DNA of 19,017 nt, taken from NCBI GenBank assembly GCA_964617665.1, contig CAZUAH010000254.1, positions 1 through 19,017 of the forward strand, in the 5' to 3' direction. The notes beneath the pieces were generated by a model. That model searched no databases and was not told the origin of the DNA. It worked only from the letters and a program-made list of their open reading frames with translations. A program made the position numbers and the translations under genes. Positions 1 through 7,612 of the stretch are shown piece by piece (position 1 is the stretch's first letter; each line of letters opens with the position of its first letter). This DNA comes from JADHUC01 sp964617665 (GTDB lineage: Bacteria > Planctomycetota > Planctomycetia > Pirellulales > Pirellulaceae).

Positions 1-2783
1 TGGAGTCCCTCAAAATGATCCCCAATCGTGAAGAGAATCTGGGCCGCCGGACCTGGCAAGTAACCACGAATCTCGTGGTAAACATCTCCGTCCATCACCA
101 GAATATCGCCCTGGGGACCGGCGCCGGTCGCACCGGTGTTCGGCCCGTAGCAGAGGTCAGTGTCGATGGTCCAGTAGGTTCTGTGTTGTGGGATGTCGTC
201 GAGGAAACCGCTGGAGGCGATCAGATGCGGCTGCTTCAACGCGGCCAACGGGACGGGCGTAAGGTCGGGTTGGAAGGCCTGGTGGCGGATGTACAGCAGG
301 TCACCTTCGCTTGAAATGATTCCCCCCTTGAACCCTTCGATCCGCGTGTTGCGCGCGCCAAGGACGGGGAACCCGTTCTTGGCGTAAGGACCACTCATCT
401 GGCGGCGATGGATCACTTGACCGGTCGATGGATCGAGGCCGTAGACGACGATTCCGCCGTCGAGGAAAGAACTGCGGCCTGCCGCGAAGTAGGCGACCCC
501 GTCGCGAATCATGACCGCTCCACTGATGGGCCAGGCGGACTCAAGTTGGCCGTCGGCGGCCATCAACCGACGGGTCGGCAAATCGCGGAACTGCCAGGCC
601 AATTCGCCATTGTCAGCACGAAGAGCATAGACCCCGCCATCGCGGCAACCGAGCAGCAGCAGCCCTTGGTGAAATGACGGCGGGCTGTCGATACGTCCGC
701 AGGTGGTGAATGTCCAGACCGTTTCACCAGTCTGGCGCGACAGAGCGTACAGAACGTGGCTGTCGCGGGCGGCAACGTAGACCAGGTTGCCAACGATCGT
801 GGGTGCCGTTGGGCGTGACGGGAGTTTGGTCTCCCATACGCAGGCCAGCTTGCCGCTGACTGGCGTTGGTGTCGCCCCGCTCCGAGCACTGTTGTTGCGG
901 TAGACGGGCCAGTCCGCTGCGGTGCTTGAAGTCATTGGAGCGGCTCCGTAGGCGGTGCCCTTGAGCAAACCTTCGTGCCGGTCAATGGGCATGACCTTCC
1001 CGGCTGCTCGGTTTGTGCTGTACAAAGCGTTGAAGCCCGTCAGCATGGTCCCCTTGAGACAGGAACAGGAAAATGGTGACGAGTAGAGCATTCCGTTACA
1101 CGGCAGCGGCCCCAGACCGCAGGTTGCCCGCACCCAGGGGCTGGGAAATTCGCCTTTGCCATCGAGCGTCACGAAGTCCGAACCGCCCGTCTTGGAATTG
1201 ATGAAATAGGTTTCCGTGATCCGGTTGCGATAACAGCGGTCGTGTCCCATCGGCTGGTGCATCTCTTGCGTGAGCCGTCGTTTGACCTCCCCGGTGTTCG
1301 CATCGAGTCCGGTCAGGAGCCCTGTCCACACGAGGCCGTTCGCGACGAAAATATCTGATCCTTTCATGTAGTTCTGGACGTTCTTCGCTGTCCACACCAG
1401 CCGGCCATCGTCTAGGCAAAATGCTCTTACTGCGTCCAATGTGGAGCAATAGATCATGTCGTCCGTGAGCACCAGCGTCGGATTGGTATTCGTGGGGGAT
1501 CCCATCCGCGGAGCTTTGCGATTCCCTCTCGGCTGTCTTGCCGTTTGCCCCGGATACGCAGCCGACTCCATCGCCCACAATTCCCGGCCAGTGGCGGTAT
1601 CGCAGCAGATCACATGAGACCGCGTGCCGTATGCCAGGTGAGCGTGCTTCACTGCGAGCGTACCACCGACGTACCCGCCTTCGGTGCCGATTGTCTTTTC
1701 CCACACTGCTTCCCCACGATCGGTCCTCACGGCTTTCAGCGTGACGACTCTGGCGTCCGGCTCATTCCGTTCGCCGTAGGGCCGCCCCACGACCGCATAC
1801 GCGATTCCGCGATCGATTACGAACTCACGGGTCTTGGCAGTACCGGCCAACGTTTGCAGTACCTTGCCGCTGGACGCGTCCAGCACACTAATCGGTTCGT
1901 CGTAGCCAAGCGTGCAGTAGACCTTGTCCTCGATAGCTGCCGCTCTGCGTTGGATCTGTGTTGGGACAAACTTGACGTAACTGTTTGTTGCGTACCAGCT
2001 CTTCAGTGGCCGTCGCCACAGCTCGCAGCCGTTGAACGCATCGCGAGCCACCAGGTGAAACCGCGCGGCGAGTTTGTGGTATTCGATCGATTCCAAGTCT
2101 TCGATGGTGAATAGTCGACCACCCGCTGAGAGCATCGAGGTCACCGTTACCCACGACATATGCGAGCGCCCCCAACGCGTTCCGCCCGTCCACTGAAGCC
2201 GCTCCGGCGGCCCTACCCGGTCGGCCGAGACACCGTTGTTGTCCGCACCGTGAAGGTACTGGTTCCATTCGTCGATGTCGTCGGGAACGGGTTTTGTGAA
2301 CGTCACAAAACCGTTCCCGATGCGGGATACGGGATGCGGGATGCGAGTTCCTTCCGGGGCGAAGATCACTCCTCTCGGAGCCAATACCCTCTTCAGTTCC
2401 TCATCTCGTATCTCGTGCCGCGTATCTCCTATCACGATCAGGTTGACCAGATTGTCGATGTAAGGCAGGCTCTCTCCACCCAACCGCGATACCGAAACGC
2501 GGCCGTATCGGCCCGTTGCCTGTACGCGTATTCTTAGGGCACGTATGCGGCCAACGTCACTTTCTAGCCCGTGGACCGTGCAGTTCGAATCTGCTGCGTC
2601 ATCATAACTCGCATCGCCACCGTTCACGACAACGATAATGCCGCCGGTGATTCTCGCCTGCTTGATGGCGTCAGCAATCTCACCGGCGGTTAGGGACGAC
2701 ACCCCAAAACTTGCAGCCAACACACACGCCAGGGCCATTTTCATCTCGCTAGTCAGTACGGTGTTACGGCATCTGTTTTTCAT
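1..2783 (-). CDS. Methyltransferase-like / PQQ-like beta-propeller fusion protein (3' end outside window)
   Basis: The frame is open from an ATG at 2783 to the left edge, giving 927 codons with no stop; the C-terminus is missing. An AAGGA lies about 8 nt before the ATG. Residues 1-34 form a Sec signal (basic start, then MALACVLAASFGVSS). Residues about 35-165 resemble a class I SAM methyltransferase: a GGIIVVVNGGDA stretch at the motif I position, HGLESD at motif II, LPYIDNLVNLIVI further on. Motif I lacks the usual GxGxG, so catalysis is doubtful. From DDIDEWNQYLHG (about 168) onward is a PQQ/BamB-like propeller with blade motifs such as FNGCELW, ATGRELW, QTGETVW and DNGELAW. The stretch GHDRCYRN (513-520) and a Cys-rich CGLGPLPCNG...SCSC (555-575) recall, from memory, planctomycete proteins of this architecture. 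It is probably the last gene of the minus-strand operon, 51 bp after the sulfatase. Ligand and role are unknown. Confidence 0.85.
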   Translation of the reverse strand, partial: MKNRCRNTVLTSEMKMALACVLAASFGVSSLTAGEIADAIKQARITGGIIVVVNGGDASYDDAADSNCTVHGLESDVGRIRALRIRVQATGRYGRVSVSRLGGESLPYIDNLVNLIVIGDTRHEIRDEELKRVLAPRGVIFAPEGTRIPHPVSRIGNGFVTFTKPVPDDIDEWNQYLHGADNNGVSADRVGPPERLQWTGGTRWGRSHMSWVTVTSMLSAGGRLFTIEDLESIEYHKLAARFHLVARDAFNGCELWRRPLKSWYATNSYVKFVPTQIQRRAAAIEDKVYCTLGYDEPISVLDASSGKVLQTLAGTAKTREFVIDRGIAYAVVGRPYGERNEPDARVVTLKAVRTDRGEAVWEKTIGTEGGYVGGTLAVKHAHLAYGTRSHVICCDTATGRELWAMESAAYPGQTARQPRGNRKAPRMGSPTNTNPTLVLTDDMIYCSTLDAVRAFCLDDGRLVWTAKNVQNYMKGSDIFVANGLVWTGLLTGLDANTGEVKRRLTQEMHQPMGHDRCYRNRITETYFINSKTGGSDFVTLDGKGEFPSPWVRATCGLGPLPCNGMLYSSPFSCSCLKGTMLTGFNALYSTNRAAGKVMPIDRHEGLLKGTAYGAAPMTSSTAADWPVYRNNSARSGATPTPVSGKLACVWETKLPSRPTAPTIVGNLVYVAARDSHVLYALSRQTGETVWTFTTCGRIDSPPSFHQGLLLLGCRDGGVYALRADNGELAWQFRDLPTRRLMAADGQLESAWPISGAVMIRDGVAYFAAGRSSFLDGGIVVYGLDPSTGQVIHRRQMSGPYAKNGFPVLGARNTRIEGFKGGIISSEGDLLYIRHQAFQPDLTPVPLAALKQPHLIASSGFLDDIPQHRTYWTIDTDLCYGPNTGATGAGPQGDILVMDGDVYHEIRGYLPGPAAQILFTIGDHFEGL
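2282..2319. repeat. Long hairpin inside the PQQ-propeller gene
   Basis: The left arm at 2282-2299 and the right arm at 2303-2319 are complementary over 17 bp, with one extra G (in the run at 2289-2291) bulged and a 3-nt loop (ACG). It lies in coding sequence for the linker just before the DDIDEW start of the propeller and keeps the reading frame. It may be a captured palindromic repeat or an mRNA structure. Confidence 0.7.
2320..2437. repeat. Two degenerate heptamer-repeat blocks inside the PQQ-propeller gene
   Basis: On the plus strand, about 2319-2346 reads as four successive 7-mers of the form GATGCGG / GATACGG / GATGCGG / GATGCGA. About 2405-2437 reads as further 7-mers of the type TCTCGTA / TCTCGTG / CCGCGTA / TCTCCTA. 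Both blocks lie in the linker and the end of the methyltransferase-like domain. The reading frame stays open through both. Confidence 0.5.
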
Positions 2784-2834
2784 ATTAGCGATCCTTGTAA
2801 CGCGCCATCCGCTCGGTTCGGTCTATTGTCAAAC

Positions 2835-4583
2835 TCATAACGCCTCGACTTCCGTGAAATAGGCGCCGCCCGCTTTGCCGGCCTTGTCGTAAAGGAAGGT
2901 TCGCAGTTCGGTCTTTCCGGCGGGGAGTTCCAGCTCGAAGACAACGCCTTTGGACCCTGGCTCGACGGCTGTTTCCATCTCCTGCCCGGCGATTTGAACC
3001 TTGGCGCGGACGGCTTCAACGGGCTTGTCGGCTTCGATCGGCCATTGCCGGAGAGTCAGACGGTAGCGGCCGGCCTTCTTCACGTCCACCATCCATGGGC
3101 CCGTGACGCGCGGGAGTCTCTTGATCGAACCGAAATTCCACGGCGGGTTTCCCGTCGGCATGTACCAGTCCTGGCTGCAAAGCGTGGTGGGATTGTGCGC
3201 GGGATTTCCCAGGTCGATCGACACGGGTGTCATACGAGGTGACACGGAATCCCAAAAACCGGGATAAAGGGCGCGCAGTTCCTCGACTAGTTTGGGATGC
3301 GCGGCAGAGATGTCGTTCCGCTGGGCCGGGTCTTGATCAAGGTCGTAGAGTTCTTTCCCATCGATCAGGCGCCAGCGATCTTTCAGCACGCAGGAATACT
3401 CCCGCGCTTTGGGCGCCGCTCTGAAATAGGGGCCGCCCTGAAACTGAACGACGAGATGATCACGATGCGCTGGAGCGTCCGGGTCTTTCAGTTGGCCAGC
3501 AAAGGAGATGCCATCGAGGTGATGCGAGCCAGGGAGCGAAATCCCGCACAATTCCGCTAGGGTCGGCAAGACGTCGACGTGGGCGGCGATAGGCGTGATG
3601 TCGCGACCACCGACCAGTCCACCGGCGGGCCAGAAAATGAAAAACGGCACCCGATGCCCGCCCTCATAGATCGAAGATTTCTTGCCGCGCATCCCCGCGT
3701 TGAATCCTCTGACCGCTTCGCTGTTGAGCCTGTCCTCTCCGAAGGCCGCTCCGGCGGCGGTCCCATTGTCGGTCATGAATATCAGGATGGTATTTTCAGC
3801 GAGCCCCAGAGTTTCCAGTCGTTCACGGAGCAGGCCGAGGTTGTGGTCAATGTTCGCGATCATGCCATAGAACTGCGGCCCAGCGCCCCAATTCGCTTTC
3901 CCTGCGTAGGGCTTACTCCATTCGGGATCGACTCGATAAGGACCGTGCGGTGCATTGGTCGCCAAGTAGAGAAAGAACGGCTTGTTCTTGTTCTCTTCAA
4001 TGAATCGGATCGATTCAGAGAACCAAACGTCGGTGCAATAGCCCTTGAACTTCTCGAACTTGCCGTTCCGCTCGTAGGTGTCATCGAAGTAGTCGTTCCC
4101 CCAGTAATCCGAAGCCTGACCAACGCCACCGCACCGATGCCAAACCACATCGTGGAAACCTCGATCCTGCGGCCGGTGAGGTGCATTGTCCCCAAGGTGC
4201 CACTTGCCGATCATGCCGGTGACGTAGCCGTTATTGGAAAACACGTCGGCCACCGTTCGCTCATCAGTATGCATCATCGTGCGCCCGCTACTGGTACGAT
4301 AGGCGCCCGTTCGCCCTGGATAGCGACCCGTCATCAAAGCCGCACGCGTCGGGGTGCAGAACGGGCTGACGTGGAAATCGGTGAATCGCACTGACTCGGC
4401 GTACAAACGGTCCAAGTTGGGCGTCTTCAGAATCGGGTTTCCGTGGCAACCTAAGTCACCGTAGCCCTGGTCGTCGGTAAGCACCAAGACAATATTGGGT
4501 CGTGACGAGGAAAGCTCCGCGGCAATGGCGTAACCATCAAGGGCTAGGACACAGGCGATAGCGAGGAAGGAAGTACGAAACAT
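2835..4583 (-). CDS. Secreted Cys-type sulfatase (arylsulfatase family)
   Basis: A 582-residue alkaline-phosphatase-superfamily sulfatase that would hydrolyse sulfate esters, probably on sulfated polysaccharides. A Sec signal (MFRTSFLAIACVLALDGYAIA) precedes the catalytic core. Visible motifs: metal-binding DDQGYGD at 37-43; the active-site signature CTPTRAALMTGR beginning at C76, whose Cys would be converted to formylglycine; GKWHLG at 126-131; APHGPY near 211; the metal-site TDNGT with D272/N273; and GKKSSIYEGGHRVP near 300. Residues about 480-582 form the extra beta-rich C-terminal domain common in planctomycete sulfatases. The start at 4583 has a GAGAG element about 7 nt upstream. It lies 78 bp after the isomerase-like gene and 51 bp before the PQQ-propeller gene, all on the minus strand. 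The exact substrate cannot be read from the sequence. No maturation enzyme is encoded here. Confidence 0.96.
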   Translation of the reverse strand: MFRTSFLAIACVLALDGYAIAAELSSSRPNIVLVLTDDQGYGDLGCHGNPILKTPNLDRLYAESVRFTDFHVSPFCTPTRAALMTGRYPGRTGAYRTSSGRTMMHTDERTVADVFSNNGYVTGMIGKWHLGDNAPHRPQDRGFHDVVWHRCGGVGQASDYWGNDYFDDTYERNGKFEKFKGYCTDVWFSESIRFIEENKNKPFFLYLATNAPHGPYRVDPEWSKPYAGKANWGAGPQFYGMIANIDHNLGLLRERLETLGLAENTILIFMTDNGTAAGAAFGEDRLNSEAVRGFNAGMRGKKSSIYEGGHRVPFFIFWPAGGLVGGRDITPIAAHVDVLPTLAELCGISLPGSHHLDGISFAGQLKDPDAPAHRDHLVVQFQGGPYFRAAPKAREYSCVLKDRWRLIDGKELYDLDQDPAQRNDISAAHPKLVEELRALYPGFWDSVSPRMTPVSIDLGNPAHNPTTLCSQDWYMPTGNPPWNFGSIKRLPRVTGPWMVDVKKAGRYRLTLRQWPIEADKPVEAVRAKVQIAGQEMETAVEPGSKGVVFELELPAGKTELRTFLYDKAGKAGGAYFTEVEAL

Positions 4584-4661
4584 TGGAATACTCTCTTGTT
4601 CTGCGCAGTACGTTGGCTCAGTAGATTTTCATCTGCCGCTCGCTCGTTACGGGTTGCGGGG

Positions 4662-5576
4662 CTACTCTGCCGCCTTGGTCTTCTCCCACGCTTTGTAGGC
4701 GCGGTCGAGCTTGGCGGGAATGTCGCCGCTTTGCGTGTAGCCCATCGTGCCCAGGGGGCCTTGATAGTCGATCTCGCGGAGCATGCGAACCACCGGCACC
4801 ATGTCGAAGGTGCCTTCTCCCAATATCTTGTGCGTGGCCTTGTCTGTGTCGGTACCCTGGATGACAACGACCATCAAGTAGGGCTTTGCTTTTTTCAGGT
4901 CCTCGCGCAGCTTGTCGAGATCCCGATTGCCAACGGCCTGCCAGTGGTGCAGGTGGAACATCACGCCGACGTTGCGCCGATCGACGGCCTTGGCGATCCG
5001 CACATTACCGTCGATCGTTTCGATCCAATTGCCGATGTGCATGTACGGCGCGACGCCGCCCAGGCCGTACTTCTCCGCATCGTCCGACATTTCGCGCAGA
5101 ATCTTCACCGCCATCTCGACCGCTTCGGGGTCTTTTCGGTCCAGCTTCTTGCGGCTGGCGACCGACGGGATCAAAACGACCTGCGTGTCCTCAAGAAGCG
5201 GCAGGTTGTCCTTGATCACCTGTGGGTACGTGCCGTCCTCGATATAGAACCGCGCATGGATCGCAGTTAGTCGCATGTCGTGCTTCTTCAGCGCCGCAAG
5301 ATAAGCCGGCAACATCTTCCACCGGTTAGGATCGTCCTTGAGCGAGAGCAGCACGCCGCCATAGCCGCAACGGGCGAGGACGTCGATTTGCGTGGCCGGT
5401 TCGCTCCATTTGTACTTGTAGAACCAGTTGGTCATCGCGAAATGGTGGTCTTGCCACTGCAAGTCCTGCACGAGATCGACCTTCATCGTCTCGTCGGCCG
5501 GCAAGGCGGCCGGATCGGAAGCCCACCCACAAACTAGCAGCACGGCAAATGTCGTCGTAAGGGGTAATCCGGTCAT
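4662..5576 (-). CDS. Secreted sugar phosphate isomerase/epimerase-like TIM-barrel protein
   Basis: A 304-residue protein of the xylose-isomerase-like TIM-barrel superfamily. It starts with an export signal (MTGLPLTTTFAVLLVCGWAS) and is therefore probably periplasmic. Family-like segments are TNWFYKYKW (49-57), QIDVLARCGYGGVLLSLKD (63-81), LTAIHARFYIEDG (103-115), IGNWIETIDGNVRIAKAV (181-198) and VMFHLHHWQAVGNRD (205-219). The C-terminal part has YQGPLGTMGY. The frame is open upstream as far as 6044, but the strong AGGAGG at 5582-5587, 5 nt before this ATG, and the signal peptide fix the start; the longer version would overlap the oxidoreductase gene. Planctomycete homologues often sit beside Gfo/Idh/MocA dehydrogenases, as here. 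The substrate is unknown. Confidence 0.9.
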   Translation of the reverse strand: MTGLPLTTTFAVLLVCGWASDPAALPADETMKVDLVQDLQWQDHHFAMTNWFYKYKWSEPATQIDVLARCGYGGVLLSLKDDPNRWKMLPAYLAALKKHDMRLTAIHARFYIEDGTYPQVIKDNLPLLEDTQVVLIPSVASRKKLDRKDPEAVEMAVKILREMSDDAEKYGLGGVAPYMHIGNWIETIDGNVRIAKAVDRRNVGVMFHLHHWQAVGNRDLDKLREDLKKAKPYLMVVVIQGTDTDKATHKILGEGTFDMVPVVRMLREIDYQGPLGTMGYTQSGDIPAKLDRAYKAWEKTKAAE

Positions 5577-5581
5577 CGGTG

Positions 5582-5587
5582 CCTCCT
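5582..5587 (-). promoter_or_regulatory. Ribosome binding site of the isomerase-like gene
   Basis: A perfect AGGAGG on the minus strand, 5 nt before the ATG at 5576. It decides the start against a much longer open frame reaching 6044. Confidence 0.85.
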
Positions 5588-5611
5588 GGGAGTTGGCGGT
5601 CTCGTTGTGGG

Positions 5612-5708
5612 CGGGTCTCCTTACCCGACCACCGTGTTGACCGAAGGTCTCCCGTCCCGCCAGCTGAGACCTTCGATCTGTGACGTGGGGCGGTCGGGAG
5701 ACCGCCCC
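5612..5708. repeat. Cluster of three hairpins between the oxidoreductase and isomerase genes
   Basis: Three inverted repeats lie in series: CGGGT/ACCCG at 5612-5616 and 5623-5627; CGAAGGTCTC/GAGACCTTCG at 5642-5651 and 5666-5675 (10/10, 14-nt loop); and GGGGCGGTC/GACCGCCCC at 5687-5695 and 5700-5708 (9/9, loop GGGA). The last lies 7 bp after the oxidoreductase stop codon. No U-tract follows any of them on the minus strand, so a Rho-independent terminator is unlikely. A dispersed intergenic repeat, or an mRNA-stabilising or processing structure inside the operon, fits better. Confidence 0.7.
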
Positions 5709-5715
5709 GGACGCA

Positions 5716-7161
5716 TCAGACCTCGCTCTCCTTCGGCACGGCAAACGGCTGACGATACTCGCGCGTGAGCATGGCGTCGGCCGCCGCGTTGCCGACGAAT
5801 TGTTCTTTGTCCGGATCGAATTGGAGCCAGGGCCCCACGGTGAGCAGCGTCTTTTCGATGTCGACGCCGTTGTCGGCCAAATGCTTCTTGGTTCGCTCGA
5901 ACGAGTCTTTCGGGTCGTCGAACAGCTTGTGCGATGCGAGTTGGTCGAGGATCTCTTGCGGGGCGGCCTGTCGTCCGAGCCGATATGAAATGTTCCCCAG
6001 GTGGCACAGCCCGGCCGAGAGGTGCCCGCCGAAGACCTCCGCATTCAAATGTTCGCGGTCGCGGCTGTGGACCGCCTCGATGAAATTACCGAAATGGTCG
6101 TCGCTGGGGCCTGAGAATCTCTCGACCAGCTTGCCGTTCGGATCAAACTGCGCACTGCTCCCGGCGGCCATGCCAATGTAGCCTTCGCTGCCGGTGAAAA
6201 CCGCGCCGCCGTGTCGGTGAAACTTGGGAGTCGGCAACCCGCGAACTTCCTGCACGAACGTGACGTCGCCGAAATCATGCACGGCTACCTGCGTGTTGGG
6301 TGTCTGAGCGGAATCGGAGTACCCGACCCGACCGCCGTAACACATCGTTTCCCGAGGCAACTTCGTTACGCCCAGGCCGAAGCGGACCAAGTCGGCTCGG
6401 TGCACGTCGCTGTTGCCAATGTCACCGTTGCCCGTTTCCCAGAACCAGTGCCAATCGTAGTGGAAGTTGCGTCGTGTAATCGGGCTCGTAGGCGCCGGCC
6501 CGCACCATAGGCTGTAGTCCACGCCATCGGGCACCTTGCCTTCGACGACCGCTCCAATCGAACCGCGGCGCTTGTAGGTAATGCTCCGCGCCAAAGTGAC
6601 CTTACCCAACTTGCCTTCGGCCATGAACCGGGCCGCCGCCTTGCAGGTTCCGTCCGAGCGATATTGCGTGCCGACCTGGCAAATGCGGTTGTACTTCCGC
6701 GCCGCTTGCACCATGCGCCGTCCTTCGCTGATGTTATGACTAACCGGCTTCTCGACATAAACGTCTTTGCCCGCCTGCATGGCCCAGATGGCAGCCAGCG
6801 CGTGCCAGTGATTGCAGGTAGCGATCGAAACGACATCGATCGACTTGTCGTCGATGATCTTTCGCAGGTCCTGGTACGCGGCCACCTTCCGCTTCTGACG
6901 TTTGCCCACGGCATCGGCATGGCGTCGGGCACGGTTCATGTCCGCGTCGCAGATCGCCACCACGTCGCAATCGCCGCGCCCGGCAAAGGCCCCGGCATGA
7001 GCCGGCCCTCGGACGCCCGTCCCGACCACTGCGACCGACAACCGCTCGTTGGCAGAAGCTCTCGTCGGCTCCTCGGCGGCAGAAGCAGCCAAGCTAGGTC
7101 CGGCCAGCGCCGCCGTGGCGGCAAGGATCGAATCCTCCAGAAACTGACGTCGAGTGAACAT
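5716..7161 (-). CDS. Tat-exported Gfo/Idh/MocA-family oxidoreductase
   Basis: A 481-residue NAD(P)-dependent dehydrogenase-like protein. The N-terminus MFTRRQFLEDSILAATAALAGPSLAASA is a twin-arginine signal (RRQFL), so it should fold with its cofactor before export. The Rossmann part shows VAVVGTGVRG (43-52), the acidic VVAICDAD turn (67-74), and the EKP catalytic/cofactor motif in VYVEKPVSHN (134-143). The C-terminal part has FHYDWHWFWETGNGDIGNSDVHRADLVR, typical of the long planctomycete subfamily. The start at 7161 is chosen because a GGAG lies 7 nt upstream and it gives the Tat signal; the 32 extra codons up to 7257 do not look like protein. It is the first gene of the minus-strand set and divergent from the HzsA-related gene. 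The substrate is probably a sugar or cyclitol, but unknown. Confidence 0.95.
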   Translation of the reverse strand: MFTRRQFLEDSILAATAALAGPSLAASAAEEPTRASANERLSVAVVGTGVRGPAHAGAFAGRGDCDVVAICDADMNRARRHADAVGKRQKRKVAAYQDLRKIIDDKSIDVVSIATCNHWHALAAIWAMQAGKDVYVEKPVSHNISEGRRMVQAARKYNRICQVGTQYRSDGTCKAAARFMAEGKLGKVTLARSITYKRRGSIGAVVEGKVPDGVDYSLWCGPAPTSPITRRNFHYDWHWFWETGNGDIGNSDVHRADLVRFGLGVTKLPRETMCYGGRVGYSDSAQTPNTQVAVHDFGDVTFVQEVRGLPTPKFHRHGGAVFTGSEGYIGMAAGSSAQFDPNGKLVERFSGPSDDHFGNFIEAVHSRDREHLNAEVFGGHLSAGLCHLGNISYRLGRQAAPQEILDQLASHKLFDDPKDSFERTKKHLADNGVDIEKTLLTVGPWLQFDPDKEQFVGNAAADAMLTREYRQPFAVPKESEV

Positions 7162-7612
7162 GAATCGGCTCCTTGTATCAGCCTCCGACGGGCATGCCCT
7201 TGGTCCTGTCGAGGTCGATCTAGTCGACGCGCCCAAGCCACGAGCCCAGTGTATCACAATGACGCACCCCTTGTTGGCTCCGGCGTGCCCTCAAATCAGA
7301 ATGACTGGTGCGGCAGGTGTGTCGGGTCCAAGCAGGTATACGCAAGTTGCCAGACTGCGGAGGTGCCCCACGAATAGCATTGAGTTTCGGGCCAATTCCA
7401 TACATACTGACAAACTACGATACCGCGACAGCGTGCAGGTTTTTTTTCATTGCTCTCCGTATTGGCTGCTTGCGACCCCTTTCGACTCGCCCACCAGACC
7501 GACGAACCTTGACGAAAAGGGGATCTTGCGGGAGGAGAACGGGGCTGACAGAAGAATGACGGGACGCGTGGTTATGATGCGTGGCGTAGCGAGAACGAAA
7601 AGGGGAACTGTC
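7162..7612. other. Divergent intergenic region (451 bp), presumed promoters
   Basis: This region separates the minus-strand oxidoreductase operon from the plus-strand HzsA-related gene, so promoters for both should lie here. I found no convincing -35/-10 pair on either strand. Visible features are a T8 run at 7440-7447 preceded by a weak bulged 5-bp stem (7422-7440), and clustered GTCGA/TCGA words around 7208-7227. The plus-strand frame is open through the whole region, but its translation does not look like protein. Confidence 0.4.

Noticed and set aside
1096..1704. 202-codon minus-strand open frame
   Set aside because: It is a shadow of the PQQ-propeller gene, which reads in another minus-strand frame without a stop from 2783 to the window edge. 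Its composition is Arg-rich and shows no motif.
3579..4394. 271-codon plus-strand open frame opposite the sulfatase
   Set aside because: It lies fully antisense to the sulfatase core, with no family motif and no ribosome binding site. It is a by-product of GC-rich codon usage.
5577..6044. N-terminal extension of the isomerase-like gene
   Set aside because: It would overlap the oxidoreductase gene and translates the hairpin cluster; AGGAGG and the signal peptide support the start at 5576.
7422..7447. Possible attenuator or terminator (stem plus T8) before the HzsA-related gene
   Set aside because: The stem is only 5 bp with a bulge, too weak to support; no upstream plus-strand gene needs terminating. 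The T run alone is not evidence.
7154..7612. N-terminal extension of the HzsA-related gene
   Set aside because: The frame is open but the translation has no protein-like character and would place the signal peptide about 150 residues inside the protein.
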